Source: Pseudanabaena sp. Salubria-1 (lineage in GTDB: Bacteria; Cyanobacteriota; Cyanobacteriia; Pseudanabaenales; Pseudanabaenaceae). Taken from it: a stretch of 64,000 nucleotides of DNA. A program made the position numbers and the translations under genes. Below are positions 1 to 9,841 of the stretch, one piece after another (the stretch's first letter is position 1; each line of letters begins with the position of its first letter). Below the pieces are notes generated by a model. That model saw only the letters and a program-made list of their open reading frames with translations. It was not told where the DNA came from and made no database searches. The stretch spans positions 229,978 through 293,977 of the forward strand of contig JALQCR010000002.1 of the NCBI GenBank assembly GCA_023336205.1. The letters run 5' to 3'.

Positions 1-1088
1 GAACTGCCCTCTTCTATCCATTAATCCTCGATAACCGCATCGAACTCGTTCTCTTTATCCCCAACCAACCGCCGATCCATCGTAGCGTCAATATCAAACA
101 AACTGAACTCCAAGCCGAAATCAAAACCTTCCGCCAACAACTCGAAGCCCAAAGCCCTAATATCGAAACCACCGCCAATGAACTATACAAAAAACTAATC
201 GCTCCCATCGAACCCGACCTCAAAGCCGCCAAAATCCAAACGATCATCTACGCACCCGATGGACAAATGCGCTATGTCCCCCTCGCCGCCCTCCATGATG
301 GCAAACAATGGCTAGTCGAACGCTACCTCATCAACAACGTCACCGCCGTCAGCCTCACCAACCTCGACCCTAACCCCAATCAACAATCCCAAGTCCTCGC
401 AGGAGCCTTTGAGAAAGGGAAATATAGCTTCACCGTCAATGACAAAAGCTATAACTTTGTTGGACTTCCCTTCGCAGGTAAAGAAGTCACCGACCTCGCT
501 CAAACCATTCCCAATACCGTCAAACTCGTAGACAACGAATTCAGTCGGGCTAAAGTCCTGCCCAACATGAAAACCAGCAACATCATCCATCTCGCTACCC
601 ATGCCGCCTTTGTCGAAGGTTCACCCGACAACTCATTTATCCTGCTCGGCAACGGCGATCGCATTAACCTCCGCGAAGTATCGGAATGGGACTTACCCAA
701 CGTAACCCTAGTAGTCCTCAGTGCTTGTCAAACCGCACTCGGTGGCAACCTCGGTAACGGGATAGAAATCTTAGGCTTTGGCTATCAGTTACAACGGGCA
801 AAGGTTAGAGCCGCGATCGCCTCATTATGGACAGTCTCCGATGGTGGCACACAGCAATTAATGAGCGCCTTTTACACCGCCATCAAAACAGGCAAAGTCT
901 CCCATGCTGAAGCATTGCGACAAGCACAGGTGGCGCTGATTACTGGCGATTACGAAGCATTAGGTGAACCAAGGGGCGAGTTTGTATCCGTTGAACCTCG
1001 TCTCCGTGCCAAGCCAAGTTCTGCTCCAACAAAGCTCACTCATCCCTACTACTGGGCACCTTTTATTATGATTGGTAATGGTTTATAA
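1..1088 (+). CDS. TPR-CHAT family protein, C-terminal part (gene starts before the window)
   Basis: The frame is open from base 3 to the stop at 1086-1088 with no natural start, so this is the 3' end of a longer gene. It encodes the linker and CHAT protease domain (caspase-like, clan CD). The expected dyad is visible: His in HLATHA (codon 600-602) and Cys in LSACQT (codon 726-728). The product is almost identical to the C-terminus of the next gene; for example NDKS versus NEKS and LWTVSD versus LWAVSD. The family pairs TPR sensor repeats with a peptidase. The substrate is unknown. An ATG at 267 lies inside the domain and is not a credible start. Confidence 0.85.
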   Translation, partial: TALFYPLILDNRIELVLFIPNQPPIHRSVNIKQTELQAEIKTFRQQLEAQSPNIETTANELYKKLIAPIEPDLKAAKIQTIIYAPDGQMRYVPLAALHDGKQWLVERYLINNVTAVSLTNLDPNPNQQSQVLAGAFEKGKYSFTVNDKSYNFVGLPFAGKEVTDLAQTIPNTVKLVDNEFSRAKVLPNMKTSNIIHLATHAAFVEGSPDNSFILLGNGDRINLREVSEWDLPNVTLVVLSACQTALGGNLGNGIEILGFGYQLQRAKVRAAIASLWTVSDGGTQQLMSAFYTAIKTGKVSHAEALRQAQVALITGDYEALGEPRGEFVSVEPRLRAKPSSAPTKLTHPYYWAPFIMIGNGL

Positions 1089-1199
1089 CAAGGACAGAAA
1101 AAATCGGGGGTCTTAAAGTTGCACTAGTAAAATATTGATCGCCAATATACAATCAAACAACTGCTTCTTAAACTTTTTCCTTTTTCCTTGGATATTGTT
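1089..1199 (+). repeat. Intergenic region duplicated upstream of two CHAT genes (copy 1)
   Basis: These bases are nearly identical to 4338-4448 and run straight into the first codons of the following gene in both places. The shared block probably carries the promoter and leader of each TPR-CHAT gene. It shows that gene plus upstream region was duplicated as a unit. Confidence 0.8.
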
Positions 1200-4100
1200 A
1201 TGGCTTCACGGTTTTATGCGTTGATGTTTGTGGCTTTGACTGGGATTTTGGGCATGGTGTCGCCGCCCAATTTGGCTTTGATGACGGTTCAGGCGCAAAC
1301 AACTAAAGATCGCGAAGCAGAGGCAGATAGGCTGTTGGATCTGGGAATTAAAGCGAGACGTGCAAGTCAGTACAAAAATGCAATAGAATCCGATCTTAAG
1401 GCTCTTGCAATTTGTCGCGAACTCAAAGATCGTGATTGTGAAGGTCGTGCTTATAGCGGATTAGGACTTGGATATTACTATTTAGGTCAATATGACAAAG
1501 CGATCGAGTTCCATCTGCAAGCTTTAGCGATCGCGCAGGAAATCAAAGACCGTCGCGGTGAGGGGCAGTCGCTGGGAAATCTGGGAAGCGCTTACCGAAA
1601 CCTCGGCAAATATGGCAAAGCGATCGAGTTCCATCTGCAAAACTTAGCGATCACGCAGGAAATCAAAGACCGTCTTGGTGAGGAAGCAGCGCTGGGAAAT
1701 CTGGGAAGCGCTTACCGAAACCTTGGCAAATATGAAAAAGCGATCGAGTTCCAACAGCAAAGCTTAGCGATCTCGAGGGAAATCAAAGACCGTCTCGGTG
1801 AGGGACAGTCGCTGGGAAATCTGGGAAACGCTTACTATTCTCTCGGCAAATATGAAAAAGCGATCGAGTTCCAACAGCAAAGCTTAGCGATCTCGAGGGA
1901 AATCAAAGACCGTCGCGGTGAGGGACAGTCGCTGGGAAATCTGGGAAACGCTTACTTTTCCCTCAGCAAATATGAAAAAGTGATCGAGTTCCAACAGCAA
2001 AGCTTAGCGATCGCGCGGGAAATCAAAGACCGTCTCGGTGAGGGAAAGGCGCTGGGAAATCTGGGAAACGCTTACTTTTCCCTCGGCAAATATGAAAAAG
2101 TGATTGAGTTTCAACAGCAAAGCTTAGCGATCGCGCGGGAAATCAAAGACCGTCTCGGTGAGGGAAAAGCGCTGGGAAATCTGGGAAACGCTTACTTTTC
2201 CCTCGGCAAATATGAAAAAGCGATCGAGTTCCAACTGCAAAGATTAGCGATCGCGCGGGAAATCAAAGACCGTCTCGGTGAGGGGCAGTCGCTGGGAAAT
2301 TTGGGAAGCGCTTACTTTTCCCTCGGCAAATATGAAAAAGCGATCGAGTTCCAACTGCAAAGCTTAGCGATCACACGGGAAATCAAAAACCGTAGCGGTG
2401 AGGGAAAGGCGCTGGGAAATTTGGGAAGCGCTTACTTTTCCCTCGGCAAATATGAAAAAGCGATCGAGTTCCAACTGCAAAGCTTAGCGATCGCACGGGA
2501 AATCAAAAACCGTAGCGGCGAGGGACAGTCTCTGGGAAATCTGGGAATCGCTTACTATTTCCTCGGCAAATATGACAAAGCGATCAAGTTCCAACTGCAA
2601 AGCTTAGCGATCACGCGGGAAATCATAGACCGTGGCGGTGAGGGACTTTCGCTCGGAAATCTGGGTCTTGCCTTTAATAAAGTCAATCAACGCGAACTAG
2701 CCATTCTCTTTTACAAACAATCCGTCAACGTGCGAGAAAGCATCCGTAAAGATATTAGAGGACTCAACAAAGAAGAACAACAATCTTATCGAGACACAGT
2801 AATCAATGGCTATCAGAGCCTTGCCGATCGCCTCCTCCAAAAAGACCGAGTAATGGAAGCACTGCAAGTGCTAGATCTGCTAAAAGTCCAAGACCTCCAA
2901 GATTTTCTAAAAGATGTAAAAGGGAACGATCGCACTGCCCTCGGTGTAGAAATGCTCCCCCAAGAACAAAAATTCCTAGATGAATACAACACCATCCAAG
3001 ATCGCGCCGTCAAACTAGGCGGCGAACTCACCGAACTGCGAAAACTGCAAACACTCACCCCCAGCCAACAACAACGCCTCAATGAAATCGAACAAATCCA
3101 ACAACAAGTTAACCAACAACTCATCGCCCACCTCCAAAGCGACAGCACCAAAACCCTAATCGCCCAACTCCAACAAACTGCCGCCAAACAAAACACTAAT
3201 CTCAATGCTTACAAAGACCTCAGCGTCAGAGTCCAACGCCTCGGACAAGGAACTGCTCTCTTCTATCCATTGATTCTCGATAACCGCATCGAACTCGTTC
3301 TCTTTATCCCCAACCAACCACCGATCCATCGCAGCGTCAATATCAAGCAAACCGCACTCGAAGCTGAAATCAAAACCTTCCGCCAACAACTCGAAGCCCG
3401 AAACCCCAACATTGAAACTACCGCCAATCAACTTTACCAAAAACTAATCGCTCCCATCGAACCCGACCTAAAAGCCGCCAAAATCCAAACGATCATCTAC
3501 GCACCCGATGGACAAATGCGCTATGTCCCCCTCGCCGCCCTCCATGATGGCAAACAATGGCTAGTCGAACGCTACCTAATCAACAACGTCACCGCCGTCA
3601 GCCTCACCAACCTCGACCCTAACCCCAATCAACAATCCCAAGTCCTCGCAGGAGCCTTTGAGAAAGGGAAATACAGCTTCACCGTCAATGAAAAAAGCTA
3701 TAACTTCGTTGGACTTCCCTTCGCAGGTAAAGAAGTCACCGACCTCGCTCAAACCATTCCCAATACCGTCAAACTGGTAGACAACGAATTCAGTCGGGCG
3801 AAAGTCCTGCCCAACATGAAAACCAGCAACATTATCCATCTTGCTACTCATGCCGCCTTTGTTGAAGGTTCACCCGATAACTCATTTATCCTGCTCGGTA
3901 ACGGCGATCGCATTAACCTCCGCGAAGTATCCGAATGGGACTTACCCAACGTAACCCTAGTAGTCCTCAGCGCTTGTCAAACCGCCCTCGGTGGCAACCT
4001 CGGTAACGGGATTGAAATCTTAGGTTTTGGCTACCAGTTACAACGGGCAAAGGTCAGAGCGGCGATCGCCTCATTATGGGCAGTCTCCGATGGTGGCACA

Positions 4101-4337
4101 CAGCAATTAATGAGCGCCTTTTACACCGCCATCAAAACAGGCAAAGTCTCCCATGCTGAAGCATTGCGACAGGCACAGGTAGCGCTGATTACTGGCAATT
4201 ATGAAGCATTAGGCGAACCAAGGGGCGAGTTCGTATCCGTTGAACCTCGTCTCCGAGCCAAGCCAAGTTCTGTTCCAACAAAGCTCACTCATCCCTACTA
4301 CTGGGCACCTTTTATTATGATTGGTAATGGTTTGTAA
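1200..4337 (+). CDS. Exported TPR-CHAT protein
   Basis: About 1045 residues. I chose the ATG at 1200 over the TTG at 1188 because it starts a clean Sec signal peptide (basic start, hydrophobic core, cleavage likely after VQA, about residue 32). Residues about 40-510 are tetratricopeptide repeats of exactly 40 residues, many nearly identical (GEG.SLGNLG.AY..LGKYEKAIEF). A helical linker follows, then a C-terminal CHAT domain (about 740-1045) with HLATHA and LSACQT, the His/Cys pair of the family. TPRs normally bind a partner, which may gate the protease; that role is inferred. It is a tandem paralogue of the preceding partial gene and of the next gene. Confidence 0.85.
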   Translation: MASRFYALMFVALTGILGMVSPPNLALMTVQAQTTKDREAEADRLLDLGIKARRASQYKNAIESDLKALAICRELKDRDCEGRAYSGLGLGYYYLGQYDKAIEFHLQALAIAQEIKDRRGEGQSLGNLGSAYRNLGKYGKAIEFHLQNLAITQEIKDRLGEEAALGNLGSAYRNLGKYEKAIEFQQQSLAISREIKDRLGEGQSLGNLGNAYYSLGKYEKAIEFQQQSLAISREIKDRRGEGQSLGNLGNAYFSLSKYEKVIEFQQQSLAIAREIKDRLGEGKALGNLGNAYFSLGKYEKVIEFQQQSLAIAREIKDRLGEGKALGNLGNAYFSLGKYEKAIEFQLQRLAIAREIKDRLGEGQSLGNLGSAYFSLGKYEKAIEFQLQSLAITREIKNRSGEGKALGNLGSAYFSLGKYEKAIEFQLQSLAIAREIKNRSGEGQSLGNLGIAYYFLGKYDKAIKFQLQSLAITREIIDRGGEGLSLGNLGLAFNKVNQRELAILFYKQSVNVRESIRKDIRGLNKEEQQSYRDTVINGYQSLADRLLQKDRVMEALQVLDLLKVQDLQDFLKDVKGNDRTALGVEMLPQEQKFLDEYNTIQDRAVKLGGELTELRKLQTLTPSQQQRLNEIEQIQQQVNQQLIAHLQSDSTKTLIAQLQQTAAKQNTNLNAYKDLSVRVQRLGQGTALFYPLILDNRIELVLFIPNQPPIHRSVNIKQTALEAEIKTFRQQLEARNPNIETTANQLYQKLIAPIEPDLKAAKIQTIIYAPDGQMRYVPLAALHDGKQWLVERYLINNVTAVSLTNLDPNPNQQSQVLAGAFEKGKYSFTVNEKSYNFVGLPFAGKEVTDLAQTIPNTVKLVDNEFSRAKVLPNMKTSNIIHLATHAAFVEGSPDNSFILLGNGDRINLREVSEWDLPNVTLVVLSACQTALGGNLGNGIEILGFGYQLQRAKVRAAIASLWAVSDGGTQQLMSAFYTAIKTGKVSHAEALRQAQVALITGNYEALGEPRGEFVSVEPRLRAKPSSVPTKLTHPYYWAPFIMIGNGL
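1561..2680 (+). repeat. Tandem 120-bp repeat encoding 40-residue TPR units
   Basis: Nine to ten consecutive units of exactly 120 bp, in frame, start at 1561, 1681, 1801 and so on to 2641. Neighbouring units differ at only a few positions. Each unit encodes one TPR-like pair of helices plus the conserved REIKDR..GEG segment. Confidence 0.9.
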
Positions 4338-4448
4338 CAAGGACGGGAAAAATCGGGGATCTCAAAGTTGCGCTAGTAAAATATTGATCGCCAATATACA
4401 ATCAAACAACTGCTTCTTAAACTTTTTCCTTTTTCCTTGGATATTGTT
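4338..4448 (+). repeat. Intergenic region duplicated upstream of two CHAT genes (copy 2)
   Basis: Second copy of the block at 1089-1199, with only a few substitutions (for example GGACGGG for GGACAGA). It leads into the same first codons, so both genes probably share the same transcription signals. Confidence 0.8.
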
Positions 4449-7400
4449 ATGGCTTCGCGATTTTATGCGTTGATGTTTGTCGCTATGACTGGGATTTTGG
4501 GCATGGTGTTGCCGCCTGATTTGGCTTTGATGGTGGCTCAGGCGCAAACAACTCAAGACCTTCAGGATGAGGCATTACGCTTGCTTAAGCGAGGACAGCA
4601 CTTCACACAATCTGAGCAATACCAAAAAGCAATTGATTCCTTTCAGCAGTCTTTAGCAATTTATAGACAACTGGAAAATACTAAAGCTGAACTTTCTCTT
4701 CTCCTTGCTATTGGAGCTAATTATGTTTTGCTTGGGGATATTCAAAAGGGACGAGAATCTTTTCTGCAATCTATCGAAATAGCGAAGAAGATCGGAGATC
4801 GGGCAACAGAAGCCAGAGTAACTAATTTGCTTAATAAAATAAGTCAATCATTGCCATCATCGACAACCCCAAACCGCAAAGTAGAGGCAGATCGGCTATT
4901 TAATCAAGGAAATCAGCAATCCAATATTAGCCAGTTTGAAGCAGCATTTCAGTCATGGCAGCAAGCACTGATAATCTATCGGGAAATCAAAGACCGTCTC
5001 GGTGAGGGACAGTCGCTGGGAAATCTGGGACTCGCTTACTATTACCTTGGCAAATATGACAAAGCGATCGAGTTCCAACTGCAAAGCTTAGCGATTACGC
5101 GGGAAATCAAAGACCGTAACGGTGAGGGACAGTCGCTAGGAAATCTGGGAGGTGCATACTATTCCCTCGGCAAATATGACAAAGCGATCGAGTTCTATCT
5201 GCAAGCTTTAGCAATCTTACGGGAAATCAAAGACCGTAGTGGTGAGAGCCGTGTGCTGGGAAATCTGGGAAGTGCATACTATTCCCTCGGCAAATATGAC
5301 AAAGCGATCGAGTTCCAACTGCAAAGCTTAGCGATCACGCGGGAAATTAAAGACCGTCTCGGTGAGGGGGGTGTGCTGGGAAATCTGGGAAACGCTTACG
5401 TTACCCTCGGCAAATATGACAAAGCGATCGAGTTCTATCTGCAAACTTTAGCAATCTTACGGGAAATCAAATACCGTATCGGTGAGGGAAATGCGCTGGG
5501 AAATCTGGGAAGTGCATACCAAGCCCTCGGCAAATATGACAAAGCGAGTGAGTTCCATCTGCAAAGCTTAGCAATCTTACGGGAAATCAAAGACCGTAGC
5601 GGTGAGGGGGGTGTGCTGGGAAATCTGGGAATTGTTTACTATTCCCTCGGAAAATATGACACAGCGATCGAGTTCTATCTGCAAAGCTTAGAGATCACGC
5701 GGGAAATCAAAGACCGTAGCGGTGAGGGAACGGCGCTGAATAATTTAGCTGCTGCCTACGAAAAACTAAATCGTGATCGAGAAGCAATGATTTATTATCA
5801 GCAAGTATTGACCATTTTTAGAGAGATTGGCGGCAGAAATGGCGAAGGTTATGCTCTCGCAAATCTAGGAAATGTATTATCCAAAGCCAAACGCCCCGAA
5901 CTAGCCATTCTCTTTTACAAACAATCGATTAACGTCCGCGAAGCGATCCGCAAAGACATCAGCAAACTTGATAAAGATATCCAAAAATCCTATTTAGCCA
6001 GAGTCGAATCTACCTATCGCGACCTCGCCGATCTCCTACTCAAGCAAGACCGCATCCTCGAAGCTCAACAAGTCCTCGACCTCCTCAAAGTCGAAGAACT
6101 CAACGAATACCTCCGCACCCCCACCCGCAGCGAAAAGACCGAACAAGGAACAGAACTGCGAACTCAAGAAAAAACCTTCATCGCCCTTGCGATCGAACTC
6201 GATGATCTGCAAAAGCGTAAACTTGCTAACAACATCACCGCCGCCGAACAAGAAAGACTGAATAAACTCGTCAAATCCGAACAAAAACAACAAGATCAAT
6301 TTATCTCCTTTCTCGATAGCGAACCCGTCCAAACCCTAGTCAAAGAGCTGCGCGTGAAGGAACAACAACAAAACGTCGATATTACCAACAACTTTCAAAA
6401 TCTCCGCACCGATATCCTTGCTCAACATCCCAACGCCGTTCTCCTCTATCCCCTCATCCTCGAAGAGCGCCTCGAACTAATTCTGGTTACTGCCAAAACT
6501 ACCCCCATCCGCCGCACCATTAACATCAAGCGCGAAAAACTGAATAAAGAAATTGGTGATTTTCTGACAAAACTGAGAGACTCAGGCTCACAAGATGTCA
6601 AATTACCTGCCCAGCAAATGTATACATGGCTAATCAAACCCTTTGAAACAGAACTAGCCGAACTAAAAATCGACACGATCGTCTATGCGCCCGATGGACA
6701 GTTGCGCTATATTCCTCTCGCCGCTCTCCACGATGGTAAACAATGGCTAGTCGAAAAATATCGCGTCAACAACATCACCGCCGCCTCTCTCACTAAGTTT
6801 AATAAACCGCCAATCGCCACACCCAAGATCTTTGCAGGAGCCTTTGGCAATGTCAACAAACAAGGATTTGCAGGACTCCCCGCCACCATTACCGAAGTCA
6901 AAAAAATAAGCGATCGCTTTCCTAATACCACCACCCTTGTGGAAACCGCCTTCACCAAAGAATTAACCACCACCAACTCCAATTCCTACACTATTCTCCA
7001 TCTTGCCACCCACGGACAACTCTCCACAGACGATCCCAAAGATTCCTTCATTCTCTTTGGCGATGGCGAGAAAGCGACAATTTCTGATATTCGTAAATGG
7101 GCGTTAACCAATGTGGATTTAGTGGTGTTGAGTGCCTGTCAGTCAGGACTTGGCAGCAAGTTAGGAAACGGTGTCGAGATTCTGGGCTTAGGCTATCAAA
7201 TGCAAGCCGCAGGTGCAAGAATGTCGATCGCTTCCCTCTGGAAAGTCTCTGATGCAGGTACAGAGAAACTCATGGATGCTTTTTATACGGCGGTGAAAAC
7301 AGGCAAAGTCTCCAATGTGGAGGCATTAAGACAGGCTCAGGTTGCCATGATTACGGATAATTATGAAGATTTGGGCGAGACGCGAGGTATTGTGTCGATT

Positions 7401-7499
7401 GAGGCGCGTCCTCCAAGGACAACATCATCCACCGCGCCCACTAAAATCAGTCATCCCTATTACTGGGCTGCTTTTATTTTGATTGGTAACGGTTTATAA
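4449..7499 (+). CDS. Exported TPR-CHAT protein (paralogue)
   Basis: About 1016 residues, starting at the ATG at 4449 (a TTG lies 12 bases upstream). The first 33 residues form a Sec signal peptide nearly identical to the previous gene. An initial stretch (about 40-170) has more divergent TPRs, then residues about 180-460 are 40-residue repeats. The CHAT domain (about 720-1016) has HLATHG and LSACQS, so the His/Cys dyad is kept. The C-terminal half is clearly diverged from the preceding paralogue while the signal peptide and upstream region are not, which suggests partial gene conversion or a mosaic origin. Followed after 87 bp by a caspase gene on the same strand. Confidence 0.85.
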   Translation: MASRFYALMFVAMTGILGMVLPPDLALMVAQAQTTQDLQDEALRLLKRGQHFTQSEQYQKAIDSFQQSLAIYRQLENTKAELSLLLAIGANYVLLGDIQKGRESFLQSIEIAKKIGDRATEARVTNLLNKISQSLPSSTTPNRKVEADRLFNQGNQQSNISQFEAAFQSWQQALIIYREIKDRLGEGQSLGNLGLAYYYLGKYDKAIEFQLQSLAITREIKDRNGEGQSLGNLGGAYYSLGKYDKAIEFYLQALAILREIKDRSGESRVLGNLGSAYYSLGKYDKAIEFQLQSLAITREIKDRLGEGGVLGNLGNAYVTLGKYDKAIEFYLQTLAILREIKYRIGEGNALGNLGSAYQALGKYDKASEFHLQSLAILREIKDRSGEGGVLGNLGIVYYSLGKYDTAIEFYLQSLEITREIKDRSGEGTALNNLAAAYEKLNRDREAMIYYQQVLTIFREIGGRNGEGYALANLGNVLSKAKRPELAILFYKQSINVREAIRKDISKLDKDIQKSYLARVESTYRDLADLLLKQDRILEAQQVLDLLKVEELNEYLRTPTRSEKTEQGTELRTQEKTFIALAIELDDLQKRKLANNITAAEQERLNKLVKSEQKQQDQFISFLDSEPVQTLVKELRVKEQQQNVDITNNFQNLRTDILAQHPNAVLLYPLILEERLELILVTAKTTPIRRTINIKREKLNKEIGDFLTKLRDSGSQDVKLPAQQMYTWLIKPFETELAELKIDTIVYAPDGQLRYIPLAALHDGKQWLVEKYRVNNITAASLTKFNKPPIATPKIFAGAFGNVNKQGFAGLPATITEVKKISDRFPNTTTLVETAFTKELTTTNSNSYTILHLATHGQLSTDDPKDSFILFGDGEKATISDIRKWALTNVDLVVLSACQSGLGSKLGNGVEILGLGYQMQAAGARMSIASLWKVSDAGTEKLMDAFYTAVKTGKVSNVEALRQAQVAMITDNYEDLGETRGIVSIEARPPRTTSSTAPTKISHPYYWAAFILIGNGL
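4981..5735 (+). repeat. Tandem 120-bp repeat encoding TPR units
   Basis: Six full in-phase units begin at 4981, 5101, 5221, 5341, 5461 and 5581. They share the GGAAATCTGGGA and CTCGGCAAATATGAC blocks with the repeats of the neighbouring paralogue. Confidence 0.85.
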
Positions 7500-7505
7500 C
7501 ATTGA

Positions 7506-7552
7506 CTTCAACTACGCTCAGTCAAAGTTACGATAGCTGAGCGTAGTCGAAG
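7506..7552. terminator. Hairpin between CHAT and caspase genes
   Basis: Arms at 7506-7521 and 7537-7552 pair over 15 of 16 positions (ACTACGCTCAG with CTGAGCGTAGT). There is no clear T run. It could be a terminator or processing site, or a copy of a dispersed palindromic repeat. Confidence 0.5.
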
Positions 7553-7586
7553 CTATCTCAAACTTTCAGCTAAAGAGAATTAAACT

Positions 7587-9764
7587 ATGTCCCACGATCG
7601 CCGCCAGTTTCTCAAATTCAGCAGTTCCTTTCTCACCACCCTTGGCATCTCTACATTACCGATATGGCAACAAAGCGATCGCTATGCAAGGGCATTGTCT
7701 AGCACCAAGGGTCGAAAACTAGCGCTTTTGGTGGGGATTAATAAATATCCAATTTCTAGCTATGCGGATCTCAAGGGTTGTACTACCGATGTGGAACTGC
7801 AAAAAGCATTACTGGTAAATCGATTTGGATTTAATCCTAATGACGTACTGACCCTCACCAATGACACAAACGATAAGCCAACTCGCCAGAATATTTTGAC
7901 CGCCTTTGAAAAGCATCTGATCAAACAGGCAAAACCTGACGATGTGGTGGTGTTTCACTTTTCAGGACATGGCGATCGCGTTACCGATCCCGATCCGATC
8001 AGAGGAGCGAATGGCGCAACAATCGATCTGAATACCTCCTTTGTCACCTATGATCCGCTCGAAAGTTCGGGAATTATGGGGCGATCGCTATTTTTATTAC
8101 TATCAGCATTGAAGACAGACAACGTAACGGCGGTACTAGATAGTTGCTATTCAGGTGGAGGCACTCGCGGTAATGTTCGCATTCGTTCGGTAGAAGAGAC
8201 TCGTGCAGGCTTAGCAGGTTTTGATCCAGCCCCGATCGCTGCGGAATTAGAATTTCAAGACAAATGGATGCGTAAGTTGAATTTAACCAGCGATCGCCTA
8301 GCGCAGTTACGCAGTCAAGGTGTCGCGAAAGGGATTGTGATTGCAGCAGCACAGGCACAACAAAAGGCGATCGATTATTCCTTTGATGATTTTCATGCCG
8401 GGCTATTTACCTATCTACTAACCCAATCCCTATGGCATCAAACCGAAAATAAGACTATCGAAACCGATCGCGCGATCGCGAATCTGATTCCTAGTATTAA
8501 CGCGATTACCTCTGACCAAGTTCCTTTTGCAGATTTTCAAAAATCAGGCGATCTCCAAAAGCAACCAATTTATTTCTTACCTCCCGCTTTACCGACAGCC
8601 GAAGCGGTGATTACGGCGGTAAATGGCGATCAAGTAGAATTTTGGTTGGGAGGAGTAGAACGCGATTGTCTGAAAAAAGGTGTGAGTTTTCAATTTGATG
8701 TATGGGATGCGAGTAATAAGATTGCTGGCAACGTGAAAATGTCATCGCGGCAAGGATTACAAGCTAAGGGGATATTAAATGGAACTGCTCAAGTAGGCGA
8801 TCGCTTGCGGGAAACATTGCGGACTTTGCCTGTGAATTGGCAATTAGCGATCGGACTCGATCCATCCTTGGGTAAGGATCTGGGAATTGCAGAAGCAGCA
8901 ATTCAGAAAAGTAAGCGGATGGTGGCAGTGCGCTATCAATCAGCGCAGGTGCTTTATGGAATGGAGGTGCAGTATATTCTCAGTCGGATGACTTCTGCCT
9001 ATCGCAGTCAATTAGAAAAAATCACGAAAATCGGTAAGCAACCTCGCAAAATTCCACCTGTGGATAGTATTGGTTTGTTTACGCCGAGTATTGATGAGAT
9101 CATTCCTGATTCCTTTGGCAAGGTAGGTGAGTCGATCAAGGATGTGAGCGATCGCCTAATTCCTAAGTTACAATCTTTGTTAGCAGCAAGGTTAATGAAG
9201 TTGACCTTAAATGCGAGGCAGTCAGATCTTAGTTTTGCGGCGAAGATGCAGATTGAGGGACAGTCGGATGCGCTAGTGGGACAGGCGTTTACGATTCGTG
9301 GCAGTGCGGCAGTGGAGTCAAAAAGCGATCGCGCAATTCCGATTGATTCACTATTTCAGTTTCAGGTAACCAATGTGGGAACTGAGGATTTATATTTAGC
9401 GATTATGGTGATTGATGCTTCTGGTGGTATGAAGGCTTTATATCCTTTTCAAAGTGCGGTGGAGGAAACACTTAAGTTAAAGGCGGGGATATCGAAGTTA
9501 ATTCCTGATCCTAATATGGATGATTTTCAATATCGGGTAACGGAAAAGGGATTTGGTGAAGCCTTAGTAGTAGCAACCAAATCGCCTCTCAGAAATGCGC
9601 TTAAGATAGTTTCTGAGCGCTCTGGTGTGCCAGTATTGGAGAGTGTGGATGCGTTGTTAACGGATCTCACGGATACAAAATCATCACGGACAAAGCAAGC
9701 GCAAGGGAAACAGGTGTATACTTCAGAAATTGCGGCTTTGTCGATAACTTTTCAAGTTGTTTAG
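7587..9764 (+). CDS. Caspase family protein (peptidase C14) with Tat-type signal
   Basis: 725 residues. The N-terminus has the twin-arginine pattern DRRQFLKF followed by a hydrophobic stretch, so export by Tat is likely. The caspase-like p20 domain spans about residues 42-330, with the catalytic His in HFSGHGDR (His128) and Cys in LDSCYSGG (Cys187). Bacterial relatives (metacaspases/orthocaspases) cleave after basic residues. The C-terminal 390 residues include a DUF4384-like segment near 560-690 (tentative). A purine-rich stretch precedes the ATG. It lies between exported CHAT proteases, which suggests a shared extracytoplasmic process; that is inference. Confidence 0.88.
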   Translation: MSHDRRQFLKFSSSFLTTLGISTLPIWQQSDRYARALSSTKGRKLALLVGINKYPISSYADLKGCTTDVELQKALLVNRFGFNPNDVLTLTNDTNDKPTRQNILTAFEKHLIKQAKPDDVVVFHFSGHGDRVTDPDPIRGANGATIDLNTSFVTYDPLESSGIMGRSLFLLLSALKTDNVTAVLDSCYSGGGTRGNVRIRSVEETRAGLAGFDPAPIAAELEFQDKWMRKLNLTSDRLAQLRSQGVAKGIVIAAAQAQQKAIDYSFDDFHAGLFTYLLTQSLWHQTENKTIETDRAIANLIPSINAITSDQVPFADFQKSGDLQKQPIYFLPPALPTAEAVITAVNGDQVEFWLGGVERDCLKKGVSFQFDVWDASNKIAGNVKMSSRQGLQAKGILNGTAQVGDRLRETLRTLPVNWQLAIGLDPSLGKDLGIAEAAIQKSKRMVAVRYQSAQVLYGMEVQYILSRMTSAYRSQLEKITKIGKQPRKIPPVDSIGLFTPSIDEIIPDSFGKVGESIKDVSDRLIPKLQSLLAARLMKLTLNARQSDLSFAAKMQIEGQSDALVGQAFTIRGSAAVESKSDRAIPIDSLFQFQVTNVGTEDLYLAIMVIDASGGMKALYPFQSAVEETLKLKAGISKLIPDPNMDDFQYRVTEKGFGEALVVATKSPLRNALKIVSERSGVPVLESVDALLTDLTDTKSSRTKQAQGKQVYTSEIAALSITFQVV

Positions 9765-9841
9765 ATCTGCGAAAAAAGTTTGGTATTCAGGTTGTTACGC
9801 CTAAGCAGTTTTTACAAGGAGGTGGAGAAATTGATACATGA
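9764..9841 (+). pseudogene. C-terminal remnant of a PIN-type toxin
   Basis: A frame ending at TGA 9839-9841 reads LRKKFGIQVVTPKQFL, which resembles the last strand and tail of PIN-domain toxins. It begins inside the end of the caspase gene with no start codon, so only about 25 residues survive. Its stop overlaps the ATG of the following antitoxin-like gene (ATGA), the spacing expected of a two-gene toxin-antitoxin operon. Confidence 0.5.
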
